From Bacteroidia bacterium (GTDB taxonomy: Bacteria > Bacteroidota > Bacteroidia > B-17B0 > Aurantibacillaceae), in contig JAOAIP010000005.1 in assembly GCA_026414605.1 (NCBI GenBank), forward strand, positions 1 to 45,277: 45,277 nt of DNA. Direction: 5' to 3'. The notes under the pieces were generated by a model, which was given only the letters and a program-made list of their open reading frames with translations, ran no database searches and was not told the DNA's origin. Position 1 is the first letter of the stretch. Every line of letters begins with the position of its first letter. The position numbers and the translations under genes were made by a program. Positions 15,057 through 24,924 of this stretch are shown piece after piece.

Positions 15057-16121
15057 ATGTCTCATTTTTATCCACTAAAAGTAAAAAATATAGAAAAAGT
15101 TTCAAAAGATGCAGTAGCAGTTACTTTTGATGTGCCACTGCAATATGTGTCCCAATTTCGCTTCAAACACGGCCAATTCATAACTTTAAAGATTAATATC
15201 CACGGAGAACCAGTTATTCGTTCATATAGTATTTGCACAAGCCCGTATTCTGAAAAAGAATTGAAAGTGGCTGTAAAAGAAGTGCCGGGTGGAAAAATGT
15301 CTACTTATATCAATAGAGAATTAAAAATAGGCGACACAGTAGAAGTAATGCCCCCTTCTGGAAAATTTTATACAGAACTCAACTCATCCCATCAAAAAAA
15401 ATATGTTTTGTGGGCTGGTGGTAGTGGTATTACGCCAATGATGAGTATCATTAAAAGTGTTTTATTCATTGAAAAGCAAAGTCAAATTATTTTGTTTTAC
15501 GCTAATAGAGAAGTAGATAATGTGATATTTAAAGATGAAATTGATACTTTAAGCAAGAATAATCCCAACTTTCAAGTTGTTTATATTTTTGATAATCCAC
15601 CGGCTAATTATACAGAAGAACAGTCAGGACTCTTGAATGAACAAAAAATTAAAACGTTATTAGAAAAGCATAATGCTTTAAATGCAGATGAACATTTTAT
15701 TTGCGGTCCTACACCAATGATGCAATTAATTGAAAGTACATTAAAACAATTAAATACTTCTTCTGAAAAAATTCATATTGAATACTTTACAGCCGTTGAG
15801 TCCGATATAAAATCTGCTGCTACCGAAGAAACCAATATCGTTTCTGAAGTTACAGTCATTCTCTATGGTATAGAAACTACTTTTACTTTGCCTTCTAATG
15901 GAGTAAATATCCTTGATGCGGCTATTCAACACGGAGTAGATGCGCCCTTTAGTTGTAAAGGCGGGGTTTGCAGTACTTGTAGAGCAAAGGTTTTAGAAGG
16001 AAAAGCCAAGATGGATGTCAATTATGCATTAACCGAACAAGAAGTAGCAGAAGGATTTGTTCTTACTTGTCAAGCCCATCCTATTACTGAAAAGGTAGTC
16101 GTTGATTACGATGCATTATAG
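15057..16121 (+). CDS. PaaE-like FAD/NAD(P)H reductase with 2Fe-2S domain
   Basis: A 354-aa electron-transfer protein with three domains. The FAD-binding barrel has RSYSICTSP, the NAD(P)H domain has WAGGSGITPMMS and ICGPTPMM, and the C-terminal plant-type ferredoxin domain has C300, C305, C308 and C338 (CKGGVCSTC, then LTCQAHP). This is the layout of PaaE, the reductase of phenylacetyl-CoA epoxidase, and of related hydroxylase reductases. No paaABCD or other oxygenase gene is nearby, so the electron acceptor is unknown. lptB follows 39 nt downstream on the same strand and may be co-transcribed. Confidence 0.85.
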   Translation: MSHFYPLKVKNIEKVSKDAVAVTFDVPLQYVSQFRFKHGQFITLKINIHGEPVIRSYSICTSPYSEKELKVAVKEVPGGKMSTYINRELKIGDTVEVMPPSGKFYTELNSSHQKKYVLWAGGSGITPMMSIIKSVLFIEKQSQIILFYANREVDNVIFKDEIDTLSKNNPNFQVVYIFDNPPANYTEEQSGLLNEQKIKTLLEKHNALNADEHFICGPTPMMQLIESTLKQLNTSSEKIHIEYFTAVESDIKSAATEETNIVSEVTVILYGIETTFTLPSNGVNILDAAIQHGVDAPFSCKGGVCSTCRAKVLEGKAKMDVNYALTEQEVAEGFVLTCQAHPITEKVVVDYDAL

Positions 16122-16160
16122 TTTTTTTTGATAAAAGTGCTTGACGGATGAAATACAATT

Positions 16161-16886
16161 ATGCGTTTGTATACCGATAAAATAACTAAAAAATACAGAA
16201 ATCGTGTAGTAGCGAATGAAGTTTGTATTGAAGTTTCACAAGGAGAAATTGTGGGATTATTGGGTCCTAATGGGGCAGGGAAGACCACCTCTTTTTATAT
16301 GATTGTAGGAATGATTAAGCCCAATAGTGGAAGAATTTTTTTAGGCGATATGGACATTACCGATTTACCAATGTACAAAAGGGCACAATTAGGCATTGCT
16401 TATTTACCTCAAGAAGCATCTGTATTTCGAAAATTATCTGTAGAAGACAATATCCTCGCTATTCTTGAAATGACAAATCTTTCAAAAGAAGAACAACAAG
16501 CACGGTTAGAAGAATTATTATCCGAATTCAACTTACATCACGTTCGAAAAAATTTAGGCGATCAACTTTCGGGTGGTGAAAGACGAAGAACAGAAATAGC
16601 ACGGGCGTTAGCCACTAAGCCAAAGTTTATATTATTAGATGAACCATTTGCAGGAGTTGATCCCATTGCCGTTGAAGATATTCAATCAGTTGTAAAAAAA
16701 TTAAAAGAAAAAAACATTGGTGTTTTAATTACAGATCATAATGTTCACGAAACATTGAGTATCACAGACAGAGCGTATTTGCTCTATTCTGGAAAAGTAA
16801 TAAAATCAGGAACTGCCGAAGATTTGGCTAATGATGAAATGGTAAGAAAAGTGTATTTAGGACAAAATTTTGAATTAAGAAAATAA
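16161..16886 (+). CDS. lptB: LPS export ABC transporter ATP-binding protein LptB
   Basis: The ATPase that drives lipopolysaccharide from the inner membrane to the Lpt bridge. The 241-aa protein has Walker [10 protein letters not shown] (35-43), the Q-loop [10 protein letters not shown] typical of LptB, signature LSGGERRR (136-143), Walker B FILLDEP and the switch His in ITDHNVHET. Close similarity to the LptB type makes the assignment firm, although LptA/C/F/G are not in this window. It converges on the FKBP gene. Confidence 0.93.
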   Translation: MRLYTDKITKKYRNRVVANEVCIEVSQGEIVGLLGPNGAGKTTSFYMIVGMIKPNSGRIFLGDMDITDLPMYKRAQLGIAYLPQEASVFRKLSVEDNILAILEMTNLSKEEQQARLEELLSEFNLHHVRKNLGDQLSGGERRRTEIARALATKPKFILLDEPFAGVDPIAVEDIQSVVKKLKEKNIGVLITDHNVHETLSITDRAYLLYSGKVIKSGTAEDLANDEMVRKVYLGQNFELRK

Positions 16887-16918
16887 ATGTTTATTGAAAA
16901 ATCTCAAACAACAAGTCC

Positions 16919-16948
16919 AATAACTAACAGCAATTTTTCTGTGTTATT
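16919..16948. terminator. Possible weak hairpin between lptB and the FKBP gene
   Basis: AATAACTAACAG (16919-16930) and CTGTGTTATT (16939-16948) form an imperfect stem with a 2-nt bulge around CAATTTTT. There is no clear T-run, so termination is uncertain. Confidence 0.3.
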
Positions 16949-16956
16949 ATAGCACA

Positions 16957-17490
16957 TTATTTTTTCTTGTAAATGTGAACTTTGTACAATATCGGTGATT
17001 GTGGAGGTATTTTAGAAAAATCTCCTAATAAACCATGGGCTAAAGCAGAAGGAATTAAAATATATGCTTTATCGCCATAATGTAAATAAGGCATAACTTT
17101 ATGAATACCGCTTTCTATGTGTTCCCCGCCTACTATAAATGTTTTTGGTTTACCTCCATCTGTATAACATATTGTGCCGTTTAACAATGAAATTGTATAA
17201 TTCATAGTTACTTCTTCACCATCTTGTATTTTTTGTTGCTTGGGCACACTGTCAAATACATAATAACGAACACCAAAATTTGTTCTTTTGAAAGGCATTT
17301 GATGGGTCTTTTCAAAATAATCCATTTCATCTATTTCTTTTTGCACCACTCTTTGATTCGCAATTTCAAATTGTCTTTTCAATTTTTCTCTGTCTATTTT
17401 TATAGGACGTTTTATTTCTTCATCAGAATTTATACAATGGGTCAATGTTAGAGAAAACAGTATTAAAAAATTTGTTATCGCTTTATACAT
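16957..17490 (-). CDS. FKBP-type peptidyl-prolyl isomerase lipoprotein (GldI-like)
   Basis: A 177-aa lipoprotein. The signal peptide ends in LTHC, with Cys19 as the lipidated residue. Residues about 85-177 form an FKBP domain (DGEEVTMNYTISLLNGTICY, then GIHKVMPYLHYGDKAYILIPSALAHG, GDFSKIPPQSPILYKVHIYK). The length and layout resemble GldI, the isomerase linked to gliding and secretion in Flavobacterium, and other extracytoplasmic FKBP lipoproteins of the phylum. It probably helps fold exported proteins. No gld/por genes are adjacent, so the GldI role is inference. Confidence 0.8.
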   Translation of the reverse strand: MYKAITNFLILFSLTLTHCINSDEEIKRPIKIDREKLKRQFEIANQRVVQKEIDEMDYFEKTHQMPFKRTNFGVRYYVFDSVPKQQKIQDGEEVTMNYTISLLNGTICYTDGGKPKTFIVGGEHIESGIHKVMPYLHYGDKAYILIPSALAHGLLGDFSKIPPQSPILYKVHIYKKK

Positions 17491-17614
17491 AATAAAAATA
17501 TTTTTTTGTAATGGCGTTTTAAGTTAAGTGTTCTATAATTTATTTATTCATTCTATTTAAAATTCCAATTCTTTTCTCTTATATCAAAAATATCTGTTTT
17601 ATCAAAAGGCAAAA

Positions 17615-18556
17615 TTATTTATCTGTTTTCAAAAATTTCAAATTTCTTTTAAATCCTTTGAATTTGCTTCTTTTGATAGGAGAAAATTTAAATAAAACTT
17701 TAAATTGTTCTTCTTTAAGATCTTCCCAATCTTTTTCTGTAAAATTTAGTATCTCGGGAATAGGTTCTAATTCAGGATGTTGATGGGGCATAGCAAATCT
17801 ATTCCAAGGACAAACATCCATACAAACATCACAACCAAATAGCCAATTATCCATTTTTCCCTTAAATTCTTCAGGGATTAATTCATCTTTTAGTTCTATT
17901 GTCAAATAAGAAATACATTTTGATGCATCTACAACATAAGGTTGAATAATAGCATCTGTTGGGCAAGCATCTATACATCGGGTGCATTTTCCACAATAAT
18001 CTTTAATTTCGCTATCAGGTTCAAGTTCTATATCTGTTACTAACTCTGCTATAAAATAATAAGATCCTTTTTGTTTGACGATTAAGTTAGAATGTTTTCC
18101 TATCCACCCCAAACCACTTTTTTTTGCCCATACTTTTTCTAAAATGGGTGCACTATCTACACAAGCACGAGCATTGAATTCACCAATTTTCTCTTTTAAT
18201 ATCTTGTATAATGCAGATAATTTTTCTTTGAGAACATCATGATAATCTTTTCCATAAGCATATTTAGATATTTTGGGGGAAAGAGAATTTTGTTTTTGAG
18301 GAGGATAATAATTAAAAAGTAAGGAAATAATAGATTTAGCATTTGGTAATAATAATGCAGGATTGATACGAATGTCAAAATATCTTTCCATATAATTCAT
18401 CTTGCCGTGCATCCCCTTTTTTAACCAATGTTCTAAATGTTTACCTTCATCTGAAAGAACTTCTGCTTTGGCTATACCACAAGCATCAAAGCCCACTTGA
18501 AGGGCTGTTTCTTTAACGATTTTTGAAAACTGCTGTTTTTGAATACTCTTTTTCAA
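17615..18556 (-). CDS. queG: Epoxyqueuosine reductase
   Basis: A cobalamin- and 4Fe-4S-dependent reductase for the last step of queuosine synthesis in tRNA anticodons. The 313-aa protein has [11 protein letters not shown] at the start, then two 4Fe-4S clusters: [16 protein letters not shown] and [11 protein letters not shown]. Its length fits the catalytic core form, without the C-terminal HEAT repeats of some homologues. ruvB lies 114 nt upstream on the same strand. Confidence 0.93.
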   Translation of the reverse strand: MKKSIQKQQFSKIVKETALQVGFDACGIAKAEVLSDEGKHLEHWLKKGMHGKMNYMERYFDIRINPALLLPNAKSIISLLFNYYPPQKQNSLSPKISKYAYGKDYHDVLKEKLSALYKILKEKIGEFNARACVDSAPILEKVWAKKSGLGWIGKHSNLIVKQKGSYYFIAELVTDIELEPDSEIKDYCGKCTRCIDACPTDAIIQPYVVDASKCISYLTIELKDELIPEEFKGKMDNWLFGCDVCMDVCPWNRFAMPHQHPELEPIPEILNFTEKDWEDLKEEQFKVLFKFSPIKRSKFKGFKRNLKFLKTDK

Positions 18557-18670
18557 TGTTTTGAAAGTATTGTATAGATTAGATTTAATTGCGTAACTAT
18601 GTTTATCGCAATAATGAGAAATTTATTATTTGACAGAATAATGAGTTAGATAAATTGAAAAACATTTAAA

Positions 18671-19699
18671 CTAAAATAAAGACCCTGGTGTTCGTTTTTC
18701 TCTTTTCAAATGTTGATAGGCCTTTAAGGTGGCTTCTCTTCCACGAGGTGTACGAACGATGTATCCTTCTTGAATGAGGAAGGGCTCATACACTTCTTCA
18801 ATAGTGCCGGCTTCTTCTCCCACTGCGGTGCTAATCGTATTGATACCTACTGGTCCCCCTTTGAATTTATCAATGATAGTAGTAAGTATTCGTATATCCA
18901 TTTCATCCAGTCCGTTTTCATCTACATTAAGGGCTTTAAGAGCGTAAGTAGTGATGGCAAGATCGATGGAACCATTTCCTTTGATTTGAGCAAAGTCACG
19001 AACGCGTCTCAAGAGAGCATTAGCAATTCTTGGAGTACCGCGGCTTCTTCGGGCTATTTCAAAGGCAGCAATGTCTTCAATCTCTACATTGAGTATAGAG
19101 GCACTTCGCAAGACAATGTTGGTAAGTGTTTTAGCATCGTAATAGTCCAATCTTGTGTTGATGCCAAATCGTGCGCGAAGTGGTGCAGTGAGCAAGCCGC
19201 TACGTGTTGTAGCCCCTACCAGTGTAAATGGATTAAGTTTTATTTGTACGGTTCTTGCACTGGGTCCGCTGTCAATCATTATGTCAATCTTGTAATCTTC
19301 CATTGCAGAATAGAGATACTCTTCTACAATAGGACTTAAACGATGTATTTCATCAATAAACAAAACATCATAAGGATCAAGATTGGTAAGTAATCCTGCC
19401 AAATCACCAGGTTTTTCTAATACAGGACCAGAGGTAATTTTGATATTTACGCCTAATTGGTGAGCAATAATATGTGCTAAGGTTGTTTTGCCAAGACCAG
19501 GCGGTCCGTGTAAAAGCACGTGATCCAGTGCTTCTTTTCTTTGCTTAGCCGCAGAAACGAATATTTTTAAGTTATCTACAATTTTTTCTTGTCCAAAAAA
19601 ATCATCAAACGATAATGGACGCAGTGCTTTTTCAATCTGAATATCTTCGGGAGATAATTGCGACTTTTCAGGATTTAAATTTTCGTTTACCATTGTCAT
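18671..19699 (-). CDS. ruvB: Holliday junction branch migration ATPase RuvB
   Basis: The hexameric AAA+ motor that, with RuvA, drives branch migration of Holliday junctions. The 342-aa protein has Walker [10 protein letters not shown] (65-73), Walker B FIDEIHRL, sensor [10 protein letters not shown], the arginine finger PLRARFG and a C-terminal winged helix ending TPRGREAT. The start is ATG 19699 or 19693 (MVNEN); both are possible. ruvA and ruvC are not in the window. Confidence 0.97.
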   Translation of the reverse strand: MTMVNENLNPEKSQLSPEDIQIEKALRPLSFDDFFGQEKIVDNLKIFVSAAKQRKEALDHVLLHGPPGLGKTTLAHIIAHQLGVNIKITSGPVLEKPGDLAGLLTNLDPYDVLFIDEIHRLSPIVEEYLYSAMEDYKIDIMIDSGPSARTVQIKLNPFTLVGATTRSGLLTAPLRARFGINTRLDYYDAKTLTNIVLRSASILNVEIEDIAAFEIARRSRGTPRIANALLRRVRDFAQIKGNGSIDLAITTYALKALNVDENGLDEMDIRILTTIIDKFKGGPVGINTISTAVGEEAGTIEEVYEPFLIQEGYIVRTPRGREATLKAYQHLKREKRTPGSLF

Positions 19700-19713
19700 T
19701 TACAAATTCGCAA

Positions 19714-19721
19714 CAAAACTA
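19714..19721 (-). promoter_or_regulatory. ruvB promoter -7 box
   Basis: The minus strand reads TAGTTTTG, a TAnnTTTG match, 14 nt before the ATG at 19699. A TTTG lies 16 nt further upstream, short of the usual spacing. Confidence 0.5.
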
Positions 19722-19811
19722 CTATTTTTATTAGTAGCAAAAAAGTGAAAAGAGTTTGAAACAAAAAGAGGGAGTGGTTGGTTGGGTTTAAGAATATATT
19801 GCTTTAAAAAT

Positions 19812-19841
19812 AAAAAGGCAGATGAGAACATCTGCCTTTTT
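19812..19841. terminator. Bidirectional terminator after the aconitase gene
   Basis: A 13-bp perfect stem (19812-19824 with 19829-19841) with a 4-nt loop AGAA has A/T tails on both sides. It follows the leftward aconitase stop by 35 nt. Confidence 0.9.
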
Positions 19842-19876
19842 GAAAAATCATTTTCAAAAAATGAAAGAAAATCTAT

Positions 19877-22147
19877 CTAACTATTTTTCACTTTATTGCG
19901 AATAATATTTAAAGCACCTCCGGCTTTGAACCATTCTATCTGTTGTTCATTGTAAGAATGGTTAGCTAAAATGGTTTCTTGACTTCCATCTTTATGATGG
20001 ATAACGATGGTTAATGGCTTTCCTGGTGTAAATTGTGTTAAACCAATAATATCAAAGGTGTCGTCTTCTTGGATTTTGTCATAATCGTTTTTGTCAGCAA
20101 AGGTCAATGCCAGCATTCCTTGTTTTTTCAAATTTGTTTCGTGAATACGAGCAAAGGATTTTACTAATACTGCTTTTACACCGAGATAACGGGGCTCCAT
20201 TGCAGCGTGTTCGCGAGAAGAACCTTCTCCATAGTTTTCATCGCCTACAATGATAGATCCAATGTTGGCGGCTTTGTATGCTCTTTGTACTTTGGCTACT
20301 TCTTCGTATTGTCCGGTTAATTGGTTTTTAGTTTTACCTGCTTCTCCTGTAAAAGCATTGACAGCACCAAGTAGTAAATTATTAGAAATGTTGTCTAAGT
20401 GTCCTCTGTATTGGAGCCATTTTCCTGCAGGAGAAATATGATCTGTAGTACATTTGCCTTTTACTTTTATCAGTAATTTTAATCCATACCAATCGGTACC
20501 TTCCCAAGGAGAGAAGGGTTTTAAAAGTTGTAAGCGTTGGCTATCGGGTTTTACTTTAATTTCAATTTGACTACCATCTATGGCAGGGGCTTGGTAGCCA
20601 GGGTCATCTACTTTGAATCCATTGGGTGGCAATTCAAAACCTGTAGGAGGGTCTAATTTGACGGCTTTTCCTTCTTCATTGATAAGAGTATCTGTCATTG
20701 GGTTAAAGTCCAAACGACCTGCAATAGCCAAGGCAGTAACCATTTCAGGAGATGCTACAAAAGCGTGTGTATTAGGATTTCCATCTTGACGAGCAGAGAA
20801 GTTTCTATTAAATGAATGAACGATGGTGTTTTTTTCTTTTTTATCAGCACCTGGTCTGTCCCACATTCCTATGCAAGGCCCGCAGGCATTAGCAAATACC
20901 TTTGCACCAATTTTATTGAATATATCTATAAGCCCATCCTTTTCAATGGTATAACGAACTTGTTCTGATCCGGGAGTAATGGTAAATTCTGCTTTGGCTT
21001 TTAATTTTTTTTCTTCGGCTTGCTTAGCCACAGAGGCGGCACGAGAAATGTCTTCATAAGACGAGTTGGTACAAGAGCCAATGAGCCCTGCACTTACTTC
21101 TAAAGGCCAACCATTTTTTTCGGCTACTTCTTTAATTTTGCTAATAGGTGTGGCTAAATCAGGAGTAAATGGACCATTTAAGTGAGGTTCTAATTCAGAT
21201 AAATTGATTTCAATGACTTGATCAAAGTATTTTTCAGGATGTTCGTAAACCTCAGCATCTGCAGTGAGGTGTTCTTTAATGGTATTGGCTAAATCAGCGA
21301 CTTCTTTTCTATCAGTAGCAACAAGGTAGCGATACATTGAATCGTCATAAGCAAAGATAGAGGTAGTAGCCCCTACTTCTGCTCCCATATTACAAATAGT
21401 GGCTTTTCCCGTAGCACTAAGAGATTTTGCTCCTTCACCAAAGTATTCAATAATTTTATCAGTTCCTCCTTTTACGGTAAGAATACCGGCTACTTTTAGT
21501 ATCACATCTTTTGGAGAAGCCCATCCGTTGAGTTTTCCTGTGAGTTTAACGCCGATGAGTTGAGGCCATTTTAATTCCCAAGGTAATCCTGCCATTACGT
21601 CGCAGGCATCAGCACCGCCTACACCTATTGCAATCATTCCTAAACCACCTGCATTTACAGTATGACTATCAGTACCTATCATCATTCCACCAGGAAAAGC
21701 ATAGTTTTCAAGTAATACTTGATGGATGATACCTGCACCGGGTTTCCAAAATCCGATGCCGTATTTTGCAGAAACAGAAGACAAGAAGTCATAAACTTCT
21801 TGGTTCATTTTTATGGCTCTGTCTAAATCTTCTTTAGCATTTGATTTAGCAACGATTAAGTGGTCGCAGTGAACGGTAGATGGCACGGCTACTTTTGGGC
21901 GACCTGCTTGCATAAATTGGAGCAAAGCCATTTGTGCTGTTGCGTCTTGCATTGCTACACGATCTGGAGCAAATTCTACATACGATTGCCCTCTTTTGAA
22001 ATCTTCTATTTTTTGTGTAGGATGTAGATGTGCATAGAGAACTTTTTCTGCAAATGTGAGAGGACGAGGAATGTGTTTTTTTACTTCCTTCATTTTTTCG
22101 GGAAAGTGTTGATAAACACTTTTAATCATTTCAAAATCAAACAACAT
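19877..22147 (-). CDS. Aconitate hydratase (mitochondrial type)
   Basis: A TCA-cycle enzyme that interconverts citrate and isocitrate using a 4Fe-4S cluster. The three cluster cysteines are C359 (LIGSCTNSS), C422 and C425 ([10 protein letters not shown]). The 756-aa length and the N-terminal style ([21 protein letters not shown], then [19 protein letters not shown]) match the mitochondrial-type family rather than AcnA (about 890 aa) or AcnB. The C-terminal swivel domain contains [21 protein letters not shown] -7 box lies just upstream and a terminator follows, so it appears monocistronic. Confidence 0.95.
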   Translation of the reverse strand: MLFDFEMIKSVYQHFPEKMKEVKKHIPRPLTFAEKVLYAHLHPTQKIEDFKRGQSYVEFAPDRVAMQDATAQMALLQFMQAGRPKVAVPSTVHCDHLIVAKSNAKEDLDRAIKMNQEVYDFLSSVSAKYGIGFWKPGAGIIHQVLLENYAFPGGMMIGTDSHTVNAGGLGMIAIGVGGADACDVMAGLPWELKWPQLIGVKLTGKLNGWASPKDVILKVAGILTVKGGTDKIIEYFGEGAKSLSATGKATICNMGAEVGATTSIFAYDDSMYRYLVATDRKEVADLANTIKEHLTADAEVYEHPEKYFDQVIEINLSELEPHLNGPFTPDLATPISKIKEVAEKNGWPLEVSAGLIGSCTNSSYEDISRAASVAKQAEEKKLKAKAEFTITPGSEQVRYTIEKDGLIDIFNKIGAKVFANACGPCIGMWDRPGADKKEKNTIVHSFNRNFSARQDGNPNTHAFVASPEMVTALAIAGRLDFNPMTDTLINEEGKAVKLDPPTGFELPPNGFKVDDPGYQAPAIDGSQIEIKVKPDSQRLQLLKPFSPWEGTDWYGLKLLIKVKGKCTTDHISPAGKWLQYRGHLDNISNNLLLGAVNAFTGEAGKTKNQLTGQYEEVAKVQRAYKAANIGSIIVGDENYGEGSSREHAAMEPRYLGVKAVLVKSFARIHETNLKKQGMLALTFADKNDYDKIQEDDTFDIIGLTQFTPGKPLTIVIHHKDGSQETILANHSYNEQQIEWFKAGGALNIIRNKVKNS

Positions 22148-22166
22148 AGTTTTTATTTTTAGCCCG

Positions 22167-22174
22167 CAAAGATA
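22167..22174 (-). promoter_or_regulatory. Aconitase promoter -7 box
   Basis: The minus strand reads TATCTTTG, matching TAnnTTTG, 19 nt before the aconitase ATG. No -33 element is obvious. Confidence 0.55.
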
Positions 22175-22449
22175 GGAATTTTGTTTTAATTGACAGGAAG
22201 GGAAAAATTTGTCTATTTTTAAGAAGATGCTTATAATTGCACCTTTAAGAGAATGAAAAGTATAATTGAGGATTAATCTTTGTAATGAAAATAATAGTAT
22301 TTACAGGGAAAGTAAAGGGATTTATAAAGAATTTTTCGTCTAAAGAGGATAACTAATTATTAAAAGAATCAAATACAGAAGCAGGTGGCTAATTCTTTTT
22401 TGGGTTGTTCGTCGTTCATGTCTATCTCTCACATTCAACTTAAATTCTG

Positions 22450-22457
22450 TAACTTTG
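22450..22457 (+). promoter_or_regulatory. Promoter -7 box for the secreted esterase
   Basis: TAACTTTG matches TAnnTTTG and lies 18 nt before the ATG at 22476. Confidence 0.55.
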
Positions 22458-22475
22458 TAGCCAAATAAGATAACA

Positions 22476-23627
22476 ATGAAGTACAAAAGTTTATTTATTT
22501 TGGTGATAATGTTTGTCTTTGGAATAAAAGCACAAACGGGAAATACAATTGTTGATAGTATTTATTCAGGAGGAAAGTATCGTTCTTATAGATTATACAT
22601 TCCTGCTAATTATACAGGCAGTAATGCAGTGCCACTCATTTTAAATTTACACGGTTACACTTCAAATGCTCTTCAACAACAATTGTATTCTAACTTTATG
22701 CCTATTGCAGATACAGCGGGATTTTTAATGGTCTATCCACAAGGAGTAACGGATATGTCAGGAAATCCCTTTTGGAATGCAGGAACTGTGGCAACTTCTT
22801 ATGTCAATGATACCTTGTTTTTAAATCAATTGATTGATTCATTGAAAGCAATGTATAATATCGATGAAGGGCGAGTATTTATGACAGGTTTAAGCAATGG
22901 GGGTTTTATGAGTCACTATATGGCGTGCTTTTGTAATAGAAAAATTAAGGCAATAGCATCGGTGGCAGGAACGTGGTTTAATTTTTGGCCAACGTGTTCG
23001 CTAGGAAAAATTATTCCTGTAATGCATATTCATGGTACTGCCGATCCAACTGTGCCTTATTATGGCAACTCTTCTATGCTTTCTGCGGATAGTACGGTCA
23101 AGCGTTGGGTAAATAAAAACAATTGTATTCCTGTTGCGTCCTATTCGGCTGTGCCCGATATAAATACAAGTGATGGAAGTACTGCCGAGCATTATAGATA
23201 CTTTATTTCAGGAAATTCAAAGTCCATTGTTGAGTTCTTCAAAATAAATGGAGGGGCTCATACCTGGCCAGGATCGCCTTATATCATAGGCACTACCAAT
23301 CAAGATATTAATGCTTCTGCTCAAATTTGGAGATTTTTTAAGCAATTTAATGCCAATGATTTTTCTACAAATGTTGAGTTGATGACTGCTAATAAAAATA
23401 CTTTATTATTGTATCCGCAACCTGTAAATGAAAAATTGCATATAGAATACAGCGATTTTATCCATCATATTAAAATTCAAAGTATATCCGGTCAATGTAT
23501 AAAAGAATATCATTTTGATCATTCTACGAAAAATGAAATTTTAGATTTAGATTTTTTAGATAATGGTGTTTACTTGATAACCATCAATCATCATTTTACT
23601 CAAAAACTTGTCAAAATAGAAAATTAA
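22476..23627 (+). CDS. Secreted PHB-depolymerase-family esterase with T9SS sorting domain
   Basis: A 383-aa exported alpha/beta hydrolase. The signal peptide is residues 1-20, ending GIKAQ. The catalytic domain (about 25-300) has the nucleophile in GLSNGG (S140), Asp in HGTADPTVPY (D190) and His in GGAHTWPGS (H262), as in the PHB depolymerase/LpqC/feruloyl esterase family (carbohydrate esterase 1-like). The last ~75 residues (LLLYPQPVNEKLHIEY, then LDFLDNGVYLITI, KLVKIEN) are a T9SS type A sorting domain, so it is placed at the cell surface. The substrate is a polyester or acylated polysaccharide, not decidable here. It shares 4 bp at the stop codons with rsmB. Confidence 0.87.
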   Translation: MKYKSLFILVIMFVFGIKAQTGNTIVDSIYSGGKYRSYRLYIPANYTGSNAVPLILNLHGYTSNALQQQLYSNFMPIADTAGFLMVYPQGVTDMSGNPFWNAGTVATSYVNDTLFLNQLIDSLKAMYNIDEGRVFMTGLSNGGFMSHYMACFCNRKIKAIASVAGTWFNFWPTCSLGKIIPVMHIHGTADPTVPYYGNSSMLSADSTVKRWVNKNNCIPVASYSAVPDINTSDGSTAEHYRYFISGNSKSIVEFFKINGGAHTWPGSPYIIGTTNQDINASAQIWRFFKQFNANDFSTNVELMTANKNTLLLYPQPVNEKLHIEYSDFIHHIKIQSISGQCIKEYHFDHSTKNEILDLDFLDNGVYLITINHHFTQKLVKIEN

Positions 23628-24802
23628 GATTGTTTCTTTTGTAGTAAAGCCATATAGAATCCATCAAAGCCATCAGAGGGATAAAGTGTTTGTTCTTTTA
23701 CAAGAGAAAATTCAGAATGTTGATTTAAAAATTTTTTCACTTGATGTTCATTTTCTTCAGGAAGGATGCTGCAAGTTACATAGAGTAGATAAGCATTATC
23801 TTTTACCATTGTTGAATAATCATTTAAAATTTGTTGTTGAATAGCAATTAGTTCTGAATAATTTTCTTTGTTGAATTTTAATTTAGTATCAGGATTTCTT
23901 TTAATAACACCTGTTCCCGAACAAGGTGCATCAATCAAAACAACATCTGCAGAATGGCTTAATCGTTTTATAGTTTTTGAGGAATCAATAGGTTTGATTT
24001 GGATATTAGAACATCCTGCACGGGCTGAACGTTTTTTTAGTTCTAGTAATTTTTTTTCTTCTACATCCATTGCAATAATCTGTCCTTTGTTTTGCATTAA
24101 AGCAGACAAATGCAAGGTCTTTCCACCTGCACCAGCACAAGCATCAATTATTCTTTTTGCGGATTGAAGTATTTCTTTCGGAATAAAATGATCCACTTTT
24201 TGAGATGATACATCTTGAAATTCATAATATCCTGCTTTGAATAAATCATTTTGAGATAAGTAAGATTTATTGGTAATAATTAGTGCTTCAGGAACATCAT
24301 CTACTTTTTTTGATTCAATTCCAATGTTAAAAAGTTTTTTTTGTAATTCATCACGAGAAATTTTCAAAGTATTTGTACGAATGACCAGTGCAGCGGATTC
24401 ATTTAATGCAGATGCTTCTTTTATCCATTTTTCTTTTCCTAATTGTTGAATACCTTCTTCCCATAGTGGTTCATTGTAAGAGTATTTTATTCTATCAGGT
24501 ATTTCTTTTTTTTCATCAATGGAGATTTTTGATATGGACAAATTATCAATGGGGATATTATTTTTAATGAAATAAGTATGAATAATTTTTCTTAAATCAG
24601 TACTTTTAGAAAGATATTGATAGTAGTAATAGTAGCGAACAATGTTGTAAGTGGTTTCCGCAATGAGTTGCCGATCTCTTTTGCCAAGTTGCTTGTTTGT
24701 TTTAAAGATGTATTCTAATACTTTATCAGTATAAAAATTTTCATTAATAATTTTATTTAATGCAGAAATGATGTTATTTAATACAGGGCGATGTAATCTC
24801 AT
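23624..24802 (-). CDS. RsmB/NOP family 16S/tRNA cytosine-C5 methyltransferase
   Basis: An RNA m5C methyltransferase. Motifs: the SAM loop DACAGAGGKTLHLSA, catalytic motif IDAPCSGTGVIKRNPD, and the second catalytic Cys in VTCSILPEENE. The N-terminal helical NusB-like part (KRDRQLIAETTYNIVR) fits RsmB. I start it at ATG 24802 (MRLHRPVLNN), since the six upstream codons begin with a TTG. rsmB is the likely identity, but related NOP members cannot be excluded. The stop overlaps that of the converging esterase. Confidence 0.85.
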   Translation of the reverse strand: MRLHRPVLNNIISALNKIINENFYTDKVLEYIFKTNKQLGKRDRQLIAETTYNIVRYYYYYQYLSKSTDLRKIIHTYFIKNNIPIDNLSISKISIDEKKEIPDRIKYSYNEPLWEEGIQQLGKEKWIKEASALNESAALVIRTNTLKISRDELQKKLFNIGIESKKVDDVPEALIITNKSYLSQNDLFKAGYYEFQDVSSQKVDHFIPKEILQSAKRIIDACAGAGGKTLHLSALMQNKGQIIAMDVEEKKLLELKKRSARAGCSNIQIKPIDSSKTIKRLSHSADVVLIDAPCSGTGVIKRNPDTKLKFNKENYSELIAIQQQILNDYSTMVKDNAYLLYVTCSILPEENEHQVKKFLNQHSEFSLVKEQTLYPSDGFDGFYMALLQKKQS

Positions 24803-24876
24803 AAAATTAATTCCGTGCAAAAATGCGGTATTTTAAGATTATTAAATGAAAATTTTGTTAGGATGTTAGTATAAGA

Positions 24877-24906
24877 TTGAGGTTTAATATAATTTTCGTA
24901 TTTTTG
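24877..24906 (+). promoter_or_regulatory. Complete promoter for the PKD-repeat cargo gene
   Basis: TTG at 24877-24879, a 19-nt spacer and TATTTTTG at 24899-24906 give the full Bacteroidota promoter TTG-N19-TAnnTTTG. The -7 box ends 18 nt before the ATG at 24925. This is the best promoter in the window. Confidence 0.75.
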
Positions 24907-24924
24907 TAACATCATTTTTTCATA

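Larger units (their letters stand above)
22148..22475. other. Divergent intergenic region, 328 nt
   Basis: It separates leftward aconitase from the rightward esterase. It holds the -7 boxes at 22167-22174 (minus) and 22450-22457 (plus). I see no convincing gene, stable hairpin or repeat in the rest. Confidence 0.5.

Noticed and set aside
15057-16121. Phenylacetate degradation locus
   Set aside because: Only the reductase resembles PaaE; no other paa gene is present.
18770-19339. Long open frame on the plus strand opposite ruvB
   Set aside because: It is the mirror of a strongly conserved gene, and has Ser/Cys-rich composition with no family resemblance or promoter.
22285-22356. Small open frame of 23 codons upstream of the esterase gene
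   Set aside because: Too short, with no ribosome-binding or promoter signal and no conservation evidence.
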